Origin: Dyadobacter luteus
Lineage (GTDB): Bacteria > Bacteroidota > Bacteroidia > Cytophagales > Spirosomataceae
NCBI RefSeq assembly: GCF_003383615.1
Contig: NZ_QNUL01000024.1
Span: forward strand, 38,931-102,930
Length of the DNA: 64,000 bases
Reading direction: 5' to 3'
Position numbers and translations under genes: made by a program. The notes under the pieces are model-generated. The model ran no database searches and was not told the DNA's origin. It saw nothing but the letters and a program-made list of their open reading frames with translations. Of this stretch, positions 52,626 to 61,262 are shown piece by piece; the first letter of the stretch is position 1, and each line of letters opens with the position of its first letter.

Positions 52626-53954
52626 ATGTCGGCACCATCGAACGCTTCGCTTAAAAAAGTACTGAAACCGATTCATGTCTGGGCAATTGCCGTGGGACTG
52701 GTGATATCGGGAGAATATTTCGGATGGAATTACGGCTGGGGAGTATCCGGTACTATTGGTTTTCTGATCGCCACACTGCTGGTTACAGTGTTGTATATTA
52801 CTTTCATTTTTAGTTTCACCGAACTCACCACTTCCATACCACAGGCAGGCGGCCCTTTTGCGTATTCTTTCAGGGCTTTTGGATGGTGGGGCGGCTTCAT
52901 CGCTGGCTATGCGACGCTGGTGGAGTTTCTCATCACTCCCCCGGCCATTGCCTTCGCACTTGGCAGCTATACCAATTTCCTTTATCCATCCCTCTCTGTA
53001 CTTCAGGTTGCATTTGCATGCTACGTAATATTTATTGGCATCAATCTACTTGGTATCAAAGAGTCCGCTACATTTTCTCTGTTTGTAACGATACTTGCAG
53101 TGGCCGAACTGCTCGTATACATTGGAATTGTTGCACCTCATTTTTCAATGGAAACCTATGTAACCGACCCTATGCCGTTCGGCTGGCAGGGCGTTTTTGC
53201 AGCATTGCCTTTTGCGATCTGGTTTTACCTGGCTATAGAAGGAGTTGCCATGGTGGCAGAGGAAGTCGAAAACCCTAAAAAAACAATCTCAAAAGGTTAC
53301 ATATATGGCATACTTACCCTGGTTCTACTGGCGCTTGCAGTAATGATTTTCACCGGTGGAGTGGTACACTGGTCCAAACTCAGTGATATTGATTATCCTT
53401 TGCCTGCCGTACTTGGCCACATACTAGGAAGAGACTCAGGACTCACACATATCTTTGCAAGCCTCGGGCTGTTCGGGCTTATCGCTTCATTTCACGGAAC
53501 CATTATCGGTTACTCCAGACAAATCTTCGCATTGGCAAGAAGTGGCTACCTGCCTCCTTTTCTTGGAAAGGTCAATACCCGTTATCAAACACCACATTGG
53601 GCGTTGCTCGCTGGTGGCCTGATCGGCTGCATAGCCCTGAGCATTGGGAATACCAATCAGGTCATTATTCTTGCGGCACTAGGTGCGGTAGTGATGTATA
53701 TAATCAGTATGGTAGCATTGCTTGTTCTGAGAAAGAAAGAACCAAACCTGGAGCGTCCTTTCGAAGTCCCCTTTTATCCATTTTTCCCAATCGTGTCACT
53801 GATACTCTCTTCTATATGCCTCGTGGCGATTATTTACTACCATTTCAATCTGAGTTTGTATTTTTTCGCAGGCTTTGCAATTCTCGCTGCTGGTTTCATG
53901 GCCTTTGGCAGGCATAAGTCTGAGCCTGAGAAAATCGCCGATTTCCAACCCTGA
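52626..53954 (+). CDS. Ethanolamine-type permease of the APC superfamily
   Basis: The 442-residue protein has about 12 helices. Its N-terminus LKPIHVWAIAVGLVISGEYFGWNYGW is typical of ethanolamine permeases (Eat). It also has SIPQAGGPFAYSFRAFGWWGGFIAGYATLVEF, FYLAIEGVAMVAEEVENPKKTISKGYI and SFHGTIIGYSRQIFALARSGYLPP. No eutBC genes follow. Given the phosphodiesterase just upstream (61 bp), import of ethanolamine released from phospholipid or its glycerophospho-derivatives is a reasonable inference. Confidence 0.9.
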   Translation: MSAPSNASLKKVLKPIHVWAIAVGLVISGEYFGWNYGWGVSGTIGFLIATLLVTVLYITFIFSFTELTTSIPQAGGPFAYSFRAFGWWGGFIAGYATLVEFLITPPAIAFALGSYTNFLYPSLSVLQVAFACYVIFIGINLLGIKESATFSLFVTILAVAELLVYIGIVAPHFSMETYVTDPMPFGWQGVFAALPFAIWFYLAIEGVAMVAEEVENPKKTISKGYIYGILTLVLLALAVMIFTGGVVHWSKLSDIDYPLPAVLGHILGRDSGLTHIFASLGLFGLIASFHGTIIGYSRQIFALARSGYLPPFLGKVNTRYQTPHWALLAGGLIGCIALSIGNTNQVIILAALGAVVMYIISMVALLVLRKKEPNLERPFEVPFYPFFPIVSLILSSICLVAIIYYHFNLSLYFFAGFAILAAGFMAFGRHKSEPEKIADFQP

Positions 53955-54275
53955 CCGAAAAGGAAGTATATCTCATTTCCATTAGTACCGTTAGAAATAC
54001 ATTCATAAGCAGACCGAAATATTTTCATCCTACAATCACTGACCGCCCGGACATTTTTAAGACAATTCCTATATTCCATTGACCAATAGGAATATATAAA
54101 ATCTAATAAGTTAGATTCTTTCTCAATTACAAAAAAGTTCGTACAAAAAAATCTTACCTTGTGAATCCTTCGTAAATATGTCAGAAATAAACTGATCTAC
54201 TTAGTTTTACAGAGGAAATAAGAATTATTTTAGTCTTCAATCTATGAAGCCTAATCTTCATTAGTAAGTATTGAA
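53955..54275. other. Non-coding gap upstream of LytTR regulator
   Basis: A 321-bp A/T-rich gap. I see no gene, no palindromic repeat and no strong terminator. TACCTTGT at about 54156-54163 is a partial match to TAnnTTTG and may be the regulator's promoter. TGACC-N4-GGACA at about 54041-54054 resembles the activator dyad but the spacing is 2 bp too short. Confidence 0.5.
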
Positions 54276-55001
54276 ATGAACATATTAATTGTTGAAGACG
54301 AGCACATTATTGCGAAGCATTTACAGTTTACCCTCAATAGTTTCGGATATGAGGCAAATGATGTGGCTACAAATTACCATAATGCCATTGAGTTGTTGCA
54401 AACCAACGTATATCACCTCGCTTTACTGGATATTAACCTGAACGGTTATCAAACCGGGATAGATGTGGGAGAATACATAAAGGACAATCTTGATATTCCT
54501 TTTTTATACCTGACGAGCCACGACGATATGGCGATCGTTAATGCTGCACTCAACACATCACCTCATGCATTTCTTAATAAGCCATTTCAGAAAATTGCAG
54601 TTTATACTGCTGTTAACCTTGCGCTAAAGGGTTTTAGAAAAAGAGATTCACATGAAGGTGGAGATGATGAAGACAGCACCGTGATCAAGGACGCGCTCTT
54701 TATCAAAGAAAAACACATGTTCACAAAGATTCTTCTTTCTGACCTGCTCTATATCCGAAGTGACGACAACTACCTGGAGCTTCATACAAAGAAGAAAAAG
54801 TACACGATTCGCGAAACCATGAAAAACATGATTGCCCAATTACCAGGCAATCTGTTTCTGCGGGTTCATAAGTCATACATCATCAATCTCAACGCTATTA
54901 CTGGTATCAACTATATCAATGTGATGATCGATGATTTTGAAATTCCTATTACTGCAGATAGTCGTAATGAGTTGATGAGCAGGATAAAGACGTTTTCCTG
55001 A
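54276..55001 (+). CDS. LytTR-family response regulator
   Basis: The 241-residue protein has a receiver (about 1-118) with Glu7-Asp8-Glu9, phospho-acceptor Asp52 in LALLDINLNG and Lys in NKPF. A linker GGDDEDS follows. The LytTR DNA-binding domain (about 140-240) has LLSDLLYIRSDDNYLELHTKKKKY, FLRVHKSYIINLNAI and PITADSRNELMSRI. The first-frame wording (VEDEHIIAKHLQ) fits the Bacteroidetes group. No kinase adjoins it, so its partner is unknown. Its stop is adjacent to the convergent NamZ stop. Confidence 0.93.
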   Translation: MNILIVEDEHIIAKHLQFTLNSFGYEANDVATNYHNAIELLQTNVYHLALLDINLNGYQTGIDVGEYIKDNLDIPFLYLTSHDDMAIVNAALNTSPHAFLNKPFQKIAVYTAVNLALKGFRKRDSHEGGDDEDSTVIKDALFIKEKHMFTKILLSDLLYIRSDDNYLELHTKKKKYTIRETMKNMIAQLPGNLFLRVHKSYIINLNAITGINYINVMIDDFEIPITADSRNELMSRIKTFS

Positions 55002-56279
55002 TCAGGGATACAACAAATATTTTTTACGCATGGATTTAAAATCCGATAAGCCCGGCTCCCAGCTCTTCCGGATTTCTTCTTCTGTAGCACCTGCGATAAT
55101 CTGTTTTCTAAGATTTTCTGTACCCGCAAGTTTATCAAAATCATTCATTTGCTTGCTCTGACTCCGATCGAAAAACCGTTCCTTATCAGGATAAGCGTTG
55201 TACAGCTCAATGATCCAGGAGAGATGCAGCTGTCGGCTTTTTCTCAGCAACTCGATATCATATTTTCGCAGATCCAGCCCATAACATTCCTGATTCTGAT
55301 GCAACGGAGTTTCCGCCATTCCTTTGATACTTTTCGGTATAAAACTAAAATCATATTTCCCTTTCAGCAGCGGTGAACCTAGTACAGTGAAAGGCATGTA
55401 AGTTCCTCTGCCCTGACTAAGGATGGTGCCTTCAAAAAAACAAATATGAGGGTAAAGCATTACCGACTGCTGGGTATTCAGGTTCGGGGAAGGCATTACA
55501 GGCAATACATAAGGCAGATCATGATTATAATTGGCTACCTTGATAATCTTCAGTTTGCACTTCATCTTGTTGGGTAACCAGCCTTCACCATTAATCATCT
55601 GTGCAAATTCTGCGATGGTAAGCCCATGACTGATTGGTATACGATACATCCCGATTCCGGAGTGAAGATGGTCTTCCAGTAGTGGCCCGTCTATCAGAAA
55701 GCCATTGGGGTTAGGCCTGTCCAGAATCACCATTTCCTTGTTCGTCTCAGCACATGCTTCCATCACATGCCCGAGTGTATTGATATAGGTATAAAAGCGG
55801 GCTCCTACATCCTGCATATCGAAAACAACTACATCCAGCTTATCCATCTGTTCTTTCGTAGGACGCTTTAGTTTTCCATAAAGCGAAATAACAGGAATGC
55901 CGGTTTTTGTATCCTTCGTATCACTCACCTTATCCCCTGCACTTGCAGTTCCACGGAACCCGTGCTCAGGACCAAAAATGGTCACAACATTTAGCCCCAA
56001 AGAAACAAGACTGTCTGCCAAAGGGATTTTGCCAATGATTGAAGTTTGATTCACAACCACCCCTACTTTTTTTCCTTTCAGGTAGCTGACATATTCTCCG
56101 GTACGATCGGCACCGGTCACAATTGTCTTTGCATTCCCATCAGTTATGTGTTGCTCCCTGCCCAAAGAGTCGTTTTGTATGACAGCTGCATTTTTACCGG
56201 ATGAAGAACTACTTACACAGTTCAGGTGTAAAAAACTACTTAGTGTAACAAATCCCAAAGTGAAGATATATCTTTTCAT
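55002..56279 (-). CDS. namZ: DUF1343 exo-beta-N-acetylmuramidase (NamZ-like)
   Basis: The 425-residue product has a lipoprotein signal with Cys21 (FLHLNC). The family pattern follows: GKKVGVVVNQTSIIGK, VTIFGPEHGFRGTASAGDKV, PVISLYGKLKRPT, VVFDMQDVGARFYTYINTL, MVILDRPNPNG, PISHGLTIAEFAQMING and YPHICFFEGTILSQGRGT. Characterised members (NamZ, GH171) release terminal MurNAc from peptidoglycan fragments, which fits recycling of cell wall. No MurNAc kinase or transporter is next to it. Confidence 0.92.
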   Translation of the reverse strand: MKRYIFTLGFVTLSSFLHLNCVSSSSSGKNAAVIQNDSLGREQHITDGNAKTIVTGADRTGEYVSYLKGKKVGVVVNQTSIIGKIPLADSLVSLGLNVVTIFGPEHGFRGTASAGDKVSDTKDTKTGIPVISLYGKLKRPTKEQMDKLDVVVFDMQDVGARFYTYINTLGHVMEACAETNKEMVILDRPNPNGFLIDGPLLEDHLHSGIGMYRIPISHGLTIAEFAQMINGEGWLPNKMKCKLKIIKVANYNHDLPYVLPVMPSPNLNTQQSVMLYPHICFFEGTILSQGRGTYMPFTVLGSPLLKGKYDFSFIPKSIKGMAETPLHQNQECYGLDLRKYDIELLRKSRQLHLSWIIELYNAYPDKERFFDRSQSKQMNDFDKLAGTENLRKQIIAGATEEEIRKSWEPGLSDFKSMRKKYLLYP

Positions 56280-56401
56280 AATTCTGCGGGTTCAGGTTAT
56301 TTCGGTTAACGGCTCCTAATTTCATTACGAACAGCAATCTAACATTTACAAAAATCTCATCCAATAAAACTGGCCAATCTGTGATTTCACTGTTTCTATT
56401 A

Positions 56402-57451
56402 TCAGAACAACTTCATTTGTCCTCCTCTTATGAATTGTGATGTATCCAGATCCGGTAATTCCCTTTCACCAAAGTATTTACGGCAAGCTAAATTGTATAA
56501 CTGCCTGATATGCTCCGCATACTTCCCTTCGCCACTCATTCTGAGTCCGAAACGTGAATCATTCAACTTACCTCCATGGCAGGCGGCAATCTGATTCAGT
56601 ACTTTTTCCGCACGATCAGGAAAGTGGTGATGCACCCATTCTTTAAATAAAGTCGCGATGGCGCCATTTAGTCTTACAACTGTATAACCGGCCCAGGCTG
56701 CACCGTTTTCAGCAGCAGCCTGAATAATAGCCGGAATTTCATGGTCATTGAGTCCGGGGATGATAGGTGCACTCATGATTCCCATGGGTACTCCTGCTTC
56801 ATGCAGCGTCCGCACGACCTGTAATCTGCGTTTTGCGGTTACTGTACGGGGTTCGAGTTTATTTCTCAAATCTTCATTTAAAGAAGTGATCGAGACAGCA
56901 GCATGAACCAGATTCAGCCTGGCCATTTTTTCAAGAATATCTATATCACGGAGGATTAAGGCATTTTTTGTGAGAATGCTTACAGGATTCCGGTACTTCA
57001 GGCAAATCTCCAGCAACTTTCGGGTAAGCTGGAATTTCCTCTCCGCTGGCTGATAACAGTCTGTATTTCCGGAAAACATAATGCTGGTTGGTTGCCAGCT
57101 TTTGGAATGAAATAATTTTTCAAGAAGTTCAGGTGCGTTTTTCTTAACAACGATTTTAGTTTCAAAATCAATACCGGCTGAGAAGCCCCAGTACTCGTGG
57201 GAGTTTCGGGCATAACAATAAATACAGCCATGCTCACAGCCCCGATATGGATTGATGGAGTTATAGTTCCTCAAATCAGGGCTATCCGATACACTTAACA
57301 GCTTTTTGGATTCTTCTATAATAAACTGCGTTTTCGGATTGACTTCCTGATCCTCCCACTGCTGCCAGTCCTCAGAAGTATATTCCGTTTCCAGCTTATG
57401 AAATCTGTTGTGAGAATTGATTCCTGCACCTCTCCCTCTTGGTCTTTCCAT
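56402..57451 (-). CDS. PA0069-family radical SAM protein
   Basis: The start is taken at 57451 (MERPRGRGAGINSHNRFHKL), which is the family start; an ATG at 57535 would add 28 hydrophobic residues. A TAnnTTTG-type -7 box on the minus strand at 57490-57497 lies between the two, supporting the shorter form. The 349-residue protein has the CxxxCxxC cluster motif in RGCEHGCIYCYAR (Cys72, Cys76, Cys79) and PSIMFSGNTDCYQPAE, related to spore photoproduct lyase-like proteins. The reaction is unknown. It is monocistronic, with a terminator of its upstream neighbour region at 57584. Confidence 0.9.
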   Translation of the reverse strand: MERPRGRGAGINSHNRFHKLETEYTSEDWQQWEDQEVNPKTQFIIEESKKLLSVSDSPDLRNYNSINPYRGCEHGCIYCYARNSHEYWGFSAGIDFETKIVVKKNAPELLEKLFHSKSWQPTSIMFSGNTDCYQPAERKFQLTRKLLEICLKYRNPVSILTKNALILRDIDILEKMARLNLVHAAVSITSLNEDLRNKLEPRTVTAKRRLQVVRTLHEAGVPMGIMSAPIIPGLNDHEIPAIIQAAAENGAAWAGYTVVRLNGAIATLFKEWVHHHFPDRAEKVLNQIAACHGGKLNDSRFGLRMSGEGKYAEHIRQLYNLACRKYFGERELPDLDTSQFIRGGQMKLF

Positions 57452-57583
57452 GTCTCCGAACGCTGAATTTGAAACTCTTATTTTGATATCAAAAATAACA
57501 ATTTTAAGATCAATTTCAGATACCAAAAACAACAATTAATTTAATTTACAACACAATCTCCTCATCTACAATACATTTTATTT

Positions 57584-57637
57584 AAAAAGGAAAGAGCCGG
57601 ACTAAGCATATTGCTCAATCCGGCTCTTTCCTTTTTT
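57584..57637. terminator. Bidirectional intrinsic terminator
   Basis: AAAGGAAAGAGCCGGA (ending at 57601) pairs with TCCGGCTCTTTCCTTT (57619 on), a 16-bp stem with a 17-nt loop, with A-runs and T-runs on both sides. It ends the M42 peptidase transcript (stop 57651) and shields the radical SAM promoter. Confidence 0.9.
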
Positions 57638-57650
57638 AACCTTGAAATCG

Positions 57651-58721
57651 CTATTTGATATACCTGAAATCTTCGTCTCCTTTCAATGAAAGCAGTGTAT
57701 CGTATATTAACTGAATTACGTTCTGCACATCATCTTTGTGAACCATTTCAACTGTGGTATGCATATATTTCAAAGGAAGTGAAATAAGCGCTGATGCAAT
57801 TCCTTCTGTCGAATAAGCAAATGAATCCGTATCAGTTCCTGTAGAACGGCTCACCGCCTGGCGTTGGAAAGAAATTTTCTTTTCGTCGGCAACGCGTTCG
57901 AGTAGAGCGCGCACGTTGTTCTGCACCGCCGGGCCGTAGCAAATCACTGGTCCGCCACCGCTTTTCAGATCCCCTTGTTCTTTTTTATTGTACATCGGAG
58001 ACTGCGTATCATGGGTAACATCCGTTACAATCGCCAGATCCGGTTTTAGTCTGCGCGCAATCATCTCGGCCCCTCTTAAGCCGATCTCTTCCTGAACCGC
58101 ATTCACTACGTAAAGCGTAAACGGAAGTTTTACATTGTTTTCATGCAGCCTTCTCGCTACTTCAGCAATCATAAAACCACCCATTCTGTTGTCCAAGGCA
58201 CGACCAACATAGTATTTATCATTCAATTCATCCAGACCGTCCGCGAAAGTGACTACAGTACCTACATGGATACCCATTTCAAGCACTTCGTCTTTTTTGG
58301 CAGCACCGACATCAATAAATAACTCATGCACCTTTGGAACCTGATCCTTGGCAACCTCACGCACGTGGATTGCCGGCCAGCCGAATACGCCTTTCACTAC
58401 ACCTTTAGCCGTATGCAGGTTTACCCGCATTGAAGGAGCTATGGCAGCATCGGAGCCTCCGTTACGACGAACATGTATGTAACCGTCTTCTGAAATGTAA
58501 TTGACGAACCAGGAAATCTCATCCGAATGCGCTTCGATAACAACCTTGTAATCCTGGCCCGGACCGATAACACCTACCGCAGTTCCGTAAACATCCACGA
58601 TATGCTCTTCAATATATGGTCTGATATAATCCAGCCAAATCTGCTGCCCTGTAGACTCGAAACCCGTCGGGGAAGCATTGTTCAAGTACTTATAAAGAAA
58701 CTCTGTGCTTTTATCTGACAT
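57651..58721 (-). CDS. M42-family aminopeptidase
   Basis: The 356-residue metallo-aminopeptidase has the two-metal residues in VIEAHSDEISWFV (metal His and Asp), VGRALDNRMGG (Asp), VVNAVQEEIGLRGAEM (catalytic Glu and metal Glu), LAIVTDVTHDT and the late His in KYMHTTVEMVH. M42 enzymes form dodecameric tetrahedra that trim peptides in the cytoplasm. No signal peptide. Residue specificity cannot be read. It is monocistronic. Confidence 0.93.
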   Translation of the reverse strand: MSDKSTEFLYKYLNNASPTGFESTGQQIWLDYIRPYIEEHIVDVYGTAVGVIGPGQDYKVVIEAHSDEISWFVNYISEDGYIHVRRNGGSDAAIAPSMRVNLHTAKGVVKGVFGWPAIHVREVAKDQVPKVHELFIDVGAAKKDEVLEMGIHVGTVVTFADGLDELNDKYYVGRALDNRMGGFMIAEVARRLHENNVKLPFTLYVVNAVQEEIGLRGAEMIARRLKPDLAIVTDVTHDTQSPMYNKKEQGDLKSGGGPVICYGPAVQNNVRALLERVADEKKISFQRQAVSRSTGTDTDSFAYSTEGIASALISLPLKYMHTTVEMVHKDDVQNVIQLIYDTLLSLKGDEDFRYIK

Positions 58722-58813
58722 GCTGTTATAAATTGATCTGAAAATTCCTGATTGTTATGTTTATAATTCTCTGCTAACTACTTAACTTCTTCAACCTCTT
58801 AACTCCTCCCTTC

Positions 58814-59137
58814 TCAAACATACTTCAAAAAAGCCCACAAACCCCGCTTCGAAAGGTAGCTAAGATCCTTTTCGTTGCGATATGCCTCCTGTTCAAATGA
58901 GATATGCATGTAAGCCAGGTAATGAACCCGGTACTGCAGCAATCTTACAAGGTATTCGGCAAAGTACCAGATGTAAAATAGTACGAGACCCATTTCCAGC
59001 TGCTGCCGCAGGTGGATACATTCATGATTGAGCAATGTAGCACCTGGTCGTTCTCTTTTCAACAAAATGAAAGGAAAAATCGCCATGGCCTCCACCCAAA
59101 GAAACGAAGTATACAATTGAAAACCTTTGAATTTCAT
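58814..59137 (-). CDS. Small membrane protein with HExxH-type motif
   Basis: This 107-residue protein has LLNHECIHLRQQLEMG, an HExxH zinc-binding motif, followed by a helix (LVLFYIWYFAEYL), and later HISFEQEAYRNEKDL, whose Glu could be the third ligand as in gluzincins. Such minimal putative metallopeptidases occur in Bacteroidetes as uncharacterised genes. The first helix FLWVEAMAIFPFILL suggests membrane association. Activity is unproven. It lies about 120 bp past greA and in the same direction but after greA's terminator. Confidence 0.75.
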   Translation of the reverse strand: MKFKGFQLYTSFLWVEAMAIFPFILLKRERPGATLLNHECIHLRQQLEMGLVLFYIWYFAEYLVRLLQYRVHYLAYMHISFEQEAYRNEKDLSYLSKRGLWAFLKYV

Positions 59138-59194
59138 GTAATCCGTAAATGATCGGTTTTCGGTATTATTTAGTCAACGATACTAAAAAGAAAA

Positions 59195-59233
59195 ATGTTG
59201 GATTCAGGTTTGATTTATACCTGAATCCAACAT
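59195..59233 (-). terminator. Intrinsic terminator of greA
   Basis: ATGTTGGATTCAGGT (59195-59209) pairs with ACCTGAATCCAACAT (59219-59233), a perfect 15-bp stem with a 9-nt loop. Leftward reading is followed by TTTTTCTTTTT. It is 23 bp past the greA stop. Confidence 0.93.
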
Positions 59234-59256
59234 CAATATAATAAGGCAATCTGTAA

Positions 59257-59736
59257 TTAGCTAAAACGGCTGATATCGAGTACTTCGAACTCCATAAGTC
59301 CGGCCGGAACTTTGATTTCAGCAGTTTCACCTACTTTCTTACCAAGAAGACCTTTTCCTATCGGGGAGCCAATTGAAATCTTTCCTGATTTCAAGTCCGC
59401 TTCTTCTTCCGAAACAAGGGTATAGGCTACTTCCATACCATTTTTTTTGTTTTTTATCTTCACTACAGAAAGGATCGCCACCTGTGAATTATCAAAAGCA
59501 GATTCATCAATCACTCTTGCGTTAGAAAGTATCTCTTCCAGTTTCGCAATTTTCATCTCATGCATTCCCTGTGCATCTTTTGCCGCGTCATACTCTGCAT
59601 TTTCGCTCAAATCTCCTTTGTCACGAGCCTCTGCAATTTGCGCAGCAATGGCCGTGCGGCCCTTGGTTTTCATATCATTCAGCTCATTCCTCAGCTTGTT
59701 TAAACCATCTTCAGTATAGTATGAAATCTTAGCCAT
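59257..59736 (-). CDS. greA: Transcription elongation factor GreA
   Basis: The 159-residue protein has the N-terminal coiled coil (KISYYTEDGLNKLRNELNDMKT, then IAEARDKGDLSENAEYDAAKDAQ with the acidic tip) and the C-terminal globular domain with VSEEEADLKSGKISIGSPIGKGLLG. GreA stimulates RNA polymerase to cleave backtracked transcripts. The gene has an unusually long leader of about 170 nt with an intrinsic-terminator-like hairpin inside it (59793-59813). Confidence 0.96.
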   Translation of the reverse strand: MAKISYYTEDGLNKLRNELNDMKTKGRTAIAAQIAEARDKGDLSENAEYDAAKDAQGMHEMKIAKLEEILSNARVIDESAFDNSQVAILSVVKIKNKKNGMEVAYTLVSEEEADLKSGKISIGSPIGKGLLGKKVGETAEIKVPAGLMEFEVLDISRFS

Positions 59737-59792
59737 GACCTTAAATCAGTTAATTAGTCTTGTTTGAATTTTTTGAAATTTGGGTAAAAAAA

Positions 59793-59813
59793 AAGAACGG
59801 CCTTAAAACCGCT
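59793..59813 (-). terminator. Terminator-like hairpin inside the greA leader
   Basis: On the minus strand AGAGCGG pairs with CCGTTCT (one G-U), loop TTTTAAG(G), followed by nine T. No minus-strand gene ends here; it lies between a promoter-like element (59912-59942) and the greA start. It could stop most transcripts and leave a leader RNA of about 110-120 nt. Confidence 0.7.
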
Positions 59814-59911
59814 CTACATAAGTATTCTCAACTCGTAGTAGAAGGCTAAAAGACGTCGTCTTTTCGGTTCATATGTTTTTGAATCTTCACCATATTTTTC
59901 TGTAAGAACGG

Positions 59912-59942
59912 CAAAAATAACAATATTTGTAAATGGTAACAA
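59912..59942 (-). promoter_or_regulatory. Promoter-like element for greA with -33 and -7 boxes
   Basis: On the minus strand TATTTTTG (59912-59919) fits TAnnTTTG and a TTG lies at 59940-59942, 20 bp upstream. That matches the -33 TTG / -7 TAnnTTTG layout of Bacteroidetes housekeeping promoters. It gives a leader of about 170 nt for greA. Confidence 0.55.
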
Positions 59943-59970
59943 CCATTTTTATCAAAAGAGGCCACAATAT

Positions 59971-60894
59971 ATGTCAAAAGGACTGAGAATAATATTCATG
60001 GGAACTCCTGAGTTTGCGGTGCCAAGCTTAAGAAGTCTGGTTGAAAACAAATCTAACGTCGTAGCGGTAATAACTGTTCCCGACAAGCCGTCAGGAAGGG
60101 GGCAAAAGCAGACATCTTCACCTGTAAAACAGTATGCTCAGGAGCAGGGAATACCCGTTCTTCAGCCTGAAAAACTAAAAGATCCCGCATTTCTGGAAGA
60201 GTTGCGTTCCTATCAGGCCGACCTGCAGGTTGTGGTAGCGTTTCGTATGCTGCCGGAAGTAGTTTGGAGTATGCCGTCGTACGGGACATTCAATCTTCAT
60301 GGATCATTATTACCTCAATATCGTGGAGCTGCCCCTATTAACTGGGCGGTGATTAACGGGGAAAAAGAAACGGGTGTTACTACATTTTTTATTGAGAAAG
60401 AGATCGATACAGGAAAAATCATTTATCGTGAGACGGAACCCATTTATGACAATGACGATGCCGGAAGTGTTTATGAAAGACTGATGCATAAAGGGGCTGG
60501 TCTGGTTGTAAAAACCGTAGAAGCGATTCAGAATGGTGATTATCCGCAACAGGATCAGGATGACAGTCAGCCGTTAAAAGCAGCTCCTAAGATTTTCAGG
60601 GAAACCTGCGAAATTGATTGGACAAAACCGGCATCAGAAATCCATAACTTTGTAAGAGGACTTTCCCCCTACCCTGCAGCATGGACAACCTTAAATGGTT
60701 TATCCTGCAAAATATTCAAAACGAAATTGGTAGAAGGAGGTGCATCCGCAACACCAGGTTACTACCAAACTGACAATAAACGATTTCTGCATTTTCAAAC
60801 CGGCGATGGGGCTTTGGCCATAGAAGTACTGCAACTCGAAGGGAAAAAGAGAATGGAGATAGGTGATTTGTTGAGAGGGACGAAGTTGGGGTAG
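59971..60894 (+). CDS. fmt: Methionyl-tRNA formyltransferase
   Basis: The 307-residue protein has the formyltransferase core with MGTPEFAVPSLRSL and the catalytic triad-like residues Asn108 and His110 (FNLHGSLLPQYRGAAPINWA) and Asp146 (EIDTGKI). A C-terminal OB-type domain binds tRNA. It formylates Met-tRNAi before translation initiation. It is divergent from greA. The strange repeats after its stop belong to the RAYT element. Confidence 0.96.
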   Translation: MSKGLRIIFMGTPEFAVPSLRSLVENKSNVVAVITVPDKPSGRGQKQTSSPVKQYAQEQGIPVLQPEKLKDPAFLEELRSYQADLQVVVAFRMLPEVVWSMPSYGTFNLHGSLLPQYRGAAPINWAVINGEKETGVTTFFIEKEIDTGKIIYRETEPIYDNDDAGSVYERLMHKGAGLVVKTVEAIQNGDYPQQDQDDSQPLKAAPKIFRETCEIDWTKPASEIHNFVRGLSPYPAAWTTLNGLSCKIFKTKLVEGGASATPGYYQTDNKRFLHFQTGDGALAIEVLQLEGKKRMEIGDLLRGTKLG

Positions 60895-60935
60895 ATTTCA
60901 AAGTTGATGGAACAAAAATCTCCCCGCCGTCTTTC

Positions 60936-61206
60936 AATCGCGTAACGATGCAACATATTGGCAGGAAAATATCGTGCACAATGGATAGAAATTATTCATT
61001 AGGGATGATAACAACAATTTATTCCTTTTAATATGAAGTTACATGCCTAAAGGCATTTACGGAACAATCTGATAAAATTTGTTGCTACCGAAATGACATG
61101 TCTGACGGCATTGGCTCGACATACATGATTCTGACTCAATCGCGTAGCGATGTCATTTCGGTAGAAATATTGCAGTCGGCAAACAGACGAAATCCCGCTA
61201 GGGATG
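60936..61206. repeat. Left copy of the palindrome-rich repeat flanking the second RAYT gene
   Basis: In order it holds AATCGCGTAACGATGCAA, ATTAGGGATGATAACAACAA, ACATGCCTAAAGGCATTTAC, ACATGTCTGACGGCATTGG, CAATCGCGTAGCGATGTC and AAATCCCGCTAGGGATGC. The same words in the same order occur at 61861-62128. There is no gene in this stretch. Confidence 0.85.
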
Positions 61207-61262
61207 CAACAACATTTGTGACATTTTTAAATAAAAGCTGTATACCATAAAATTCTATGTAT

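Noticed and set aside
54041..54054. Sixth activator dyad upstream of the LytTR regulator
   Set aside because: TGACC-N4-GGACA has the wrong spacing (4 instead of 6), no partner dyad at 20 bp and no -24/-12 element nearby.
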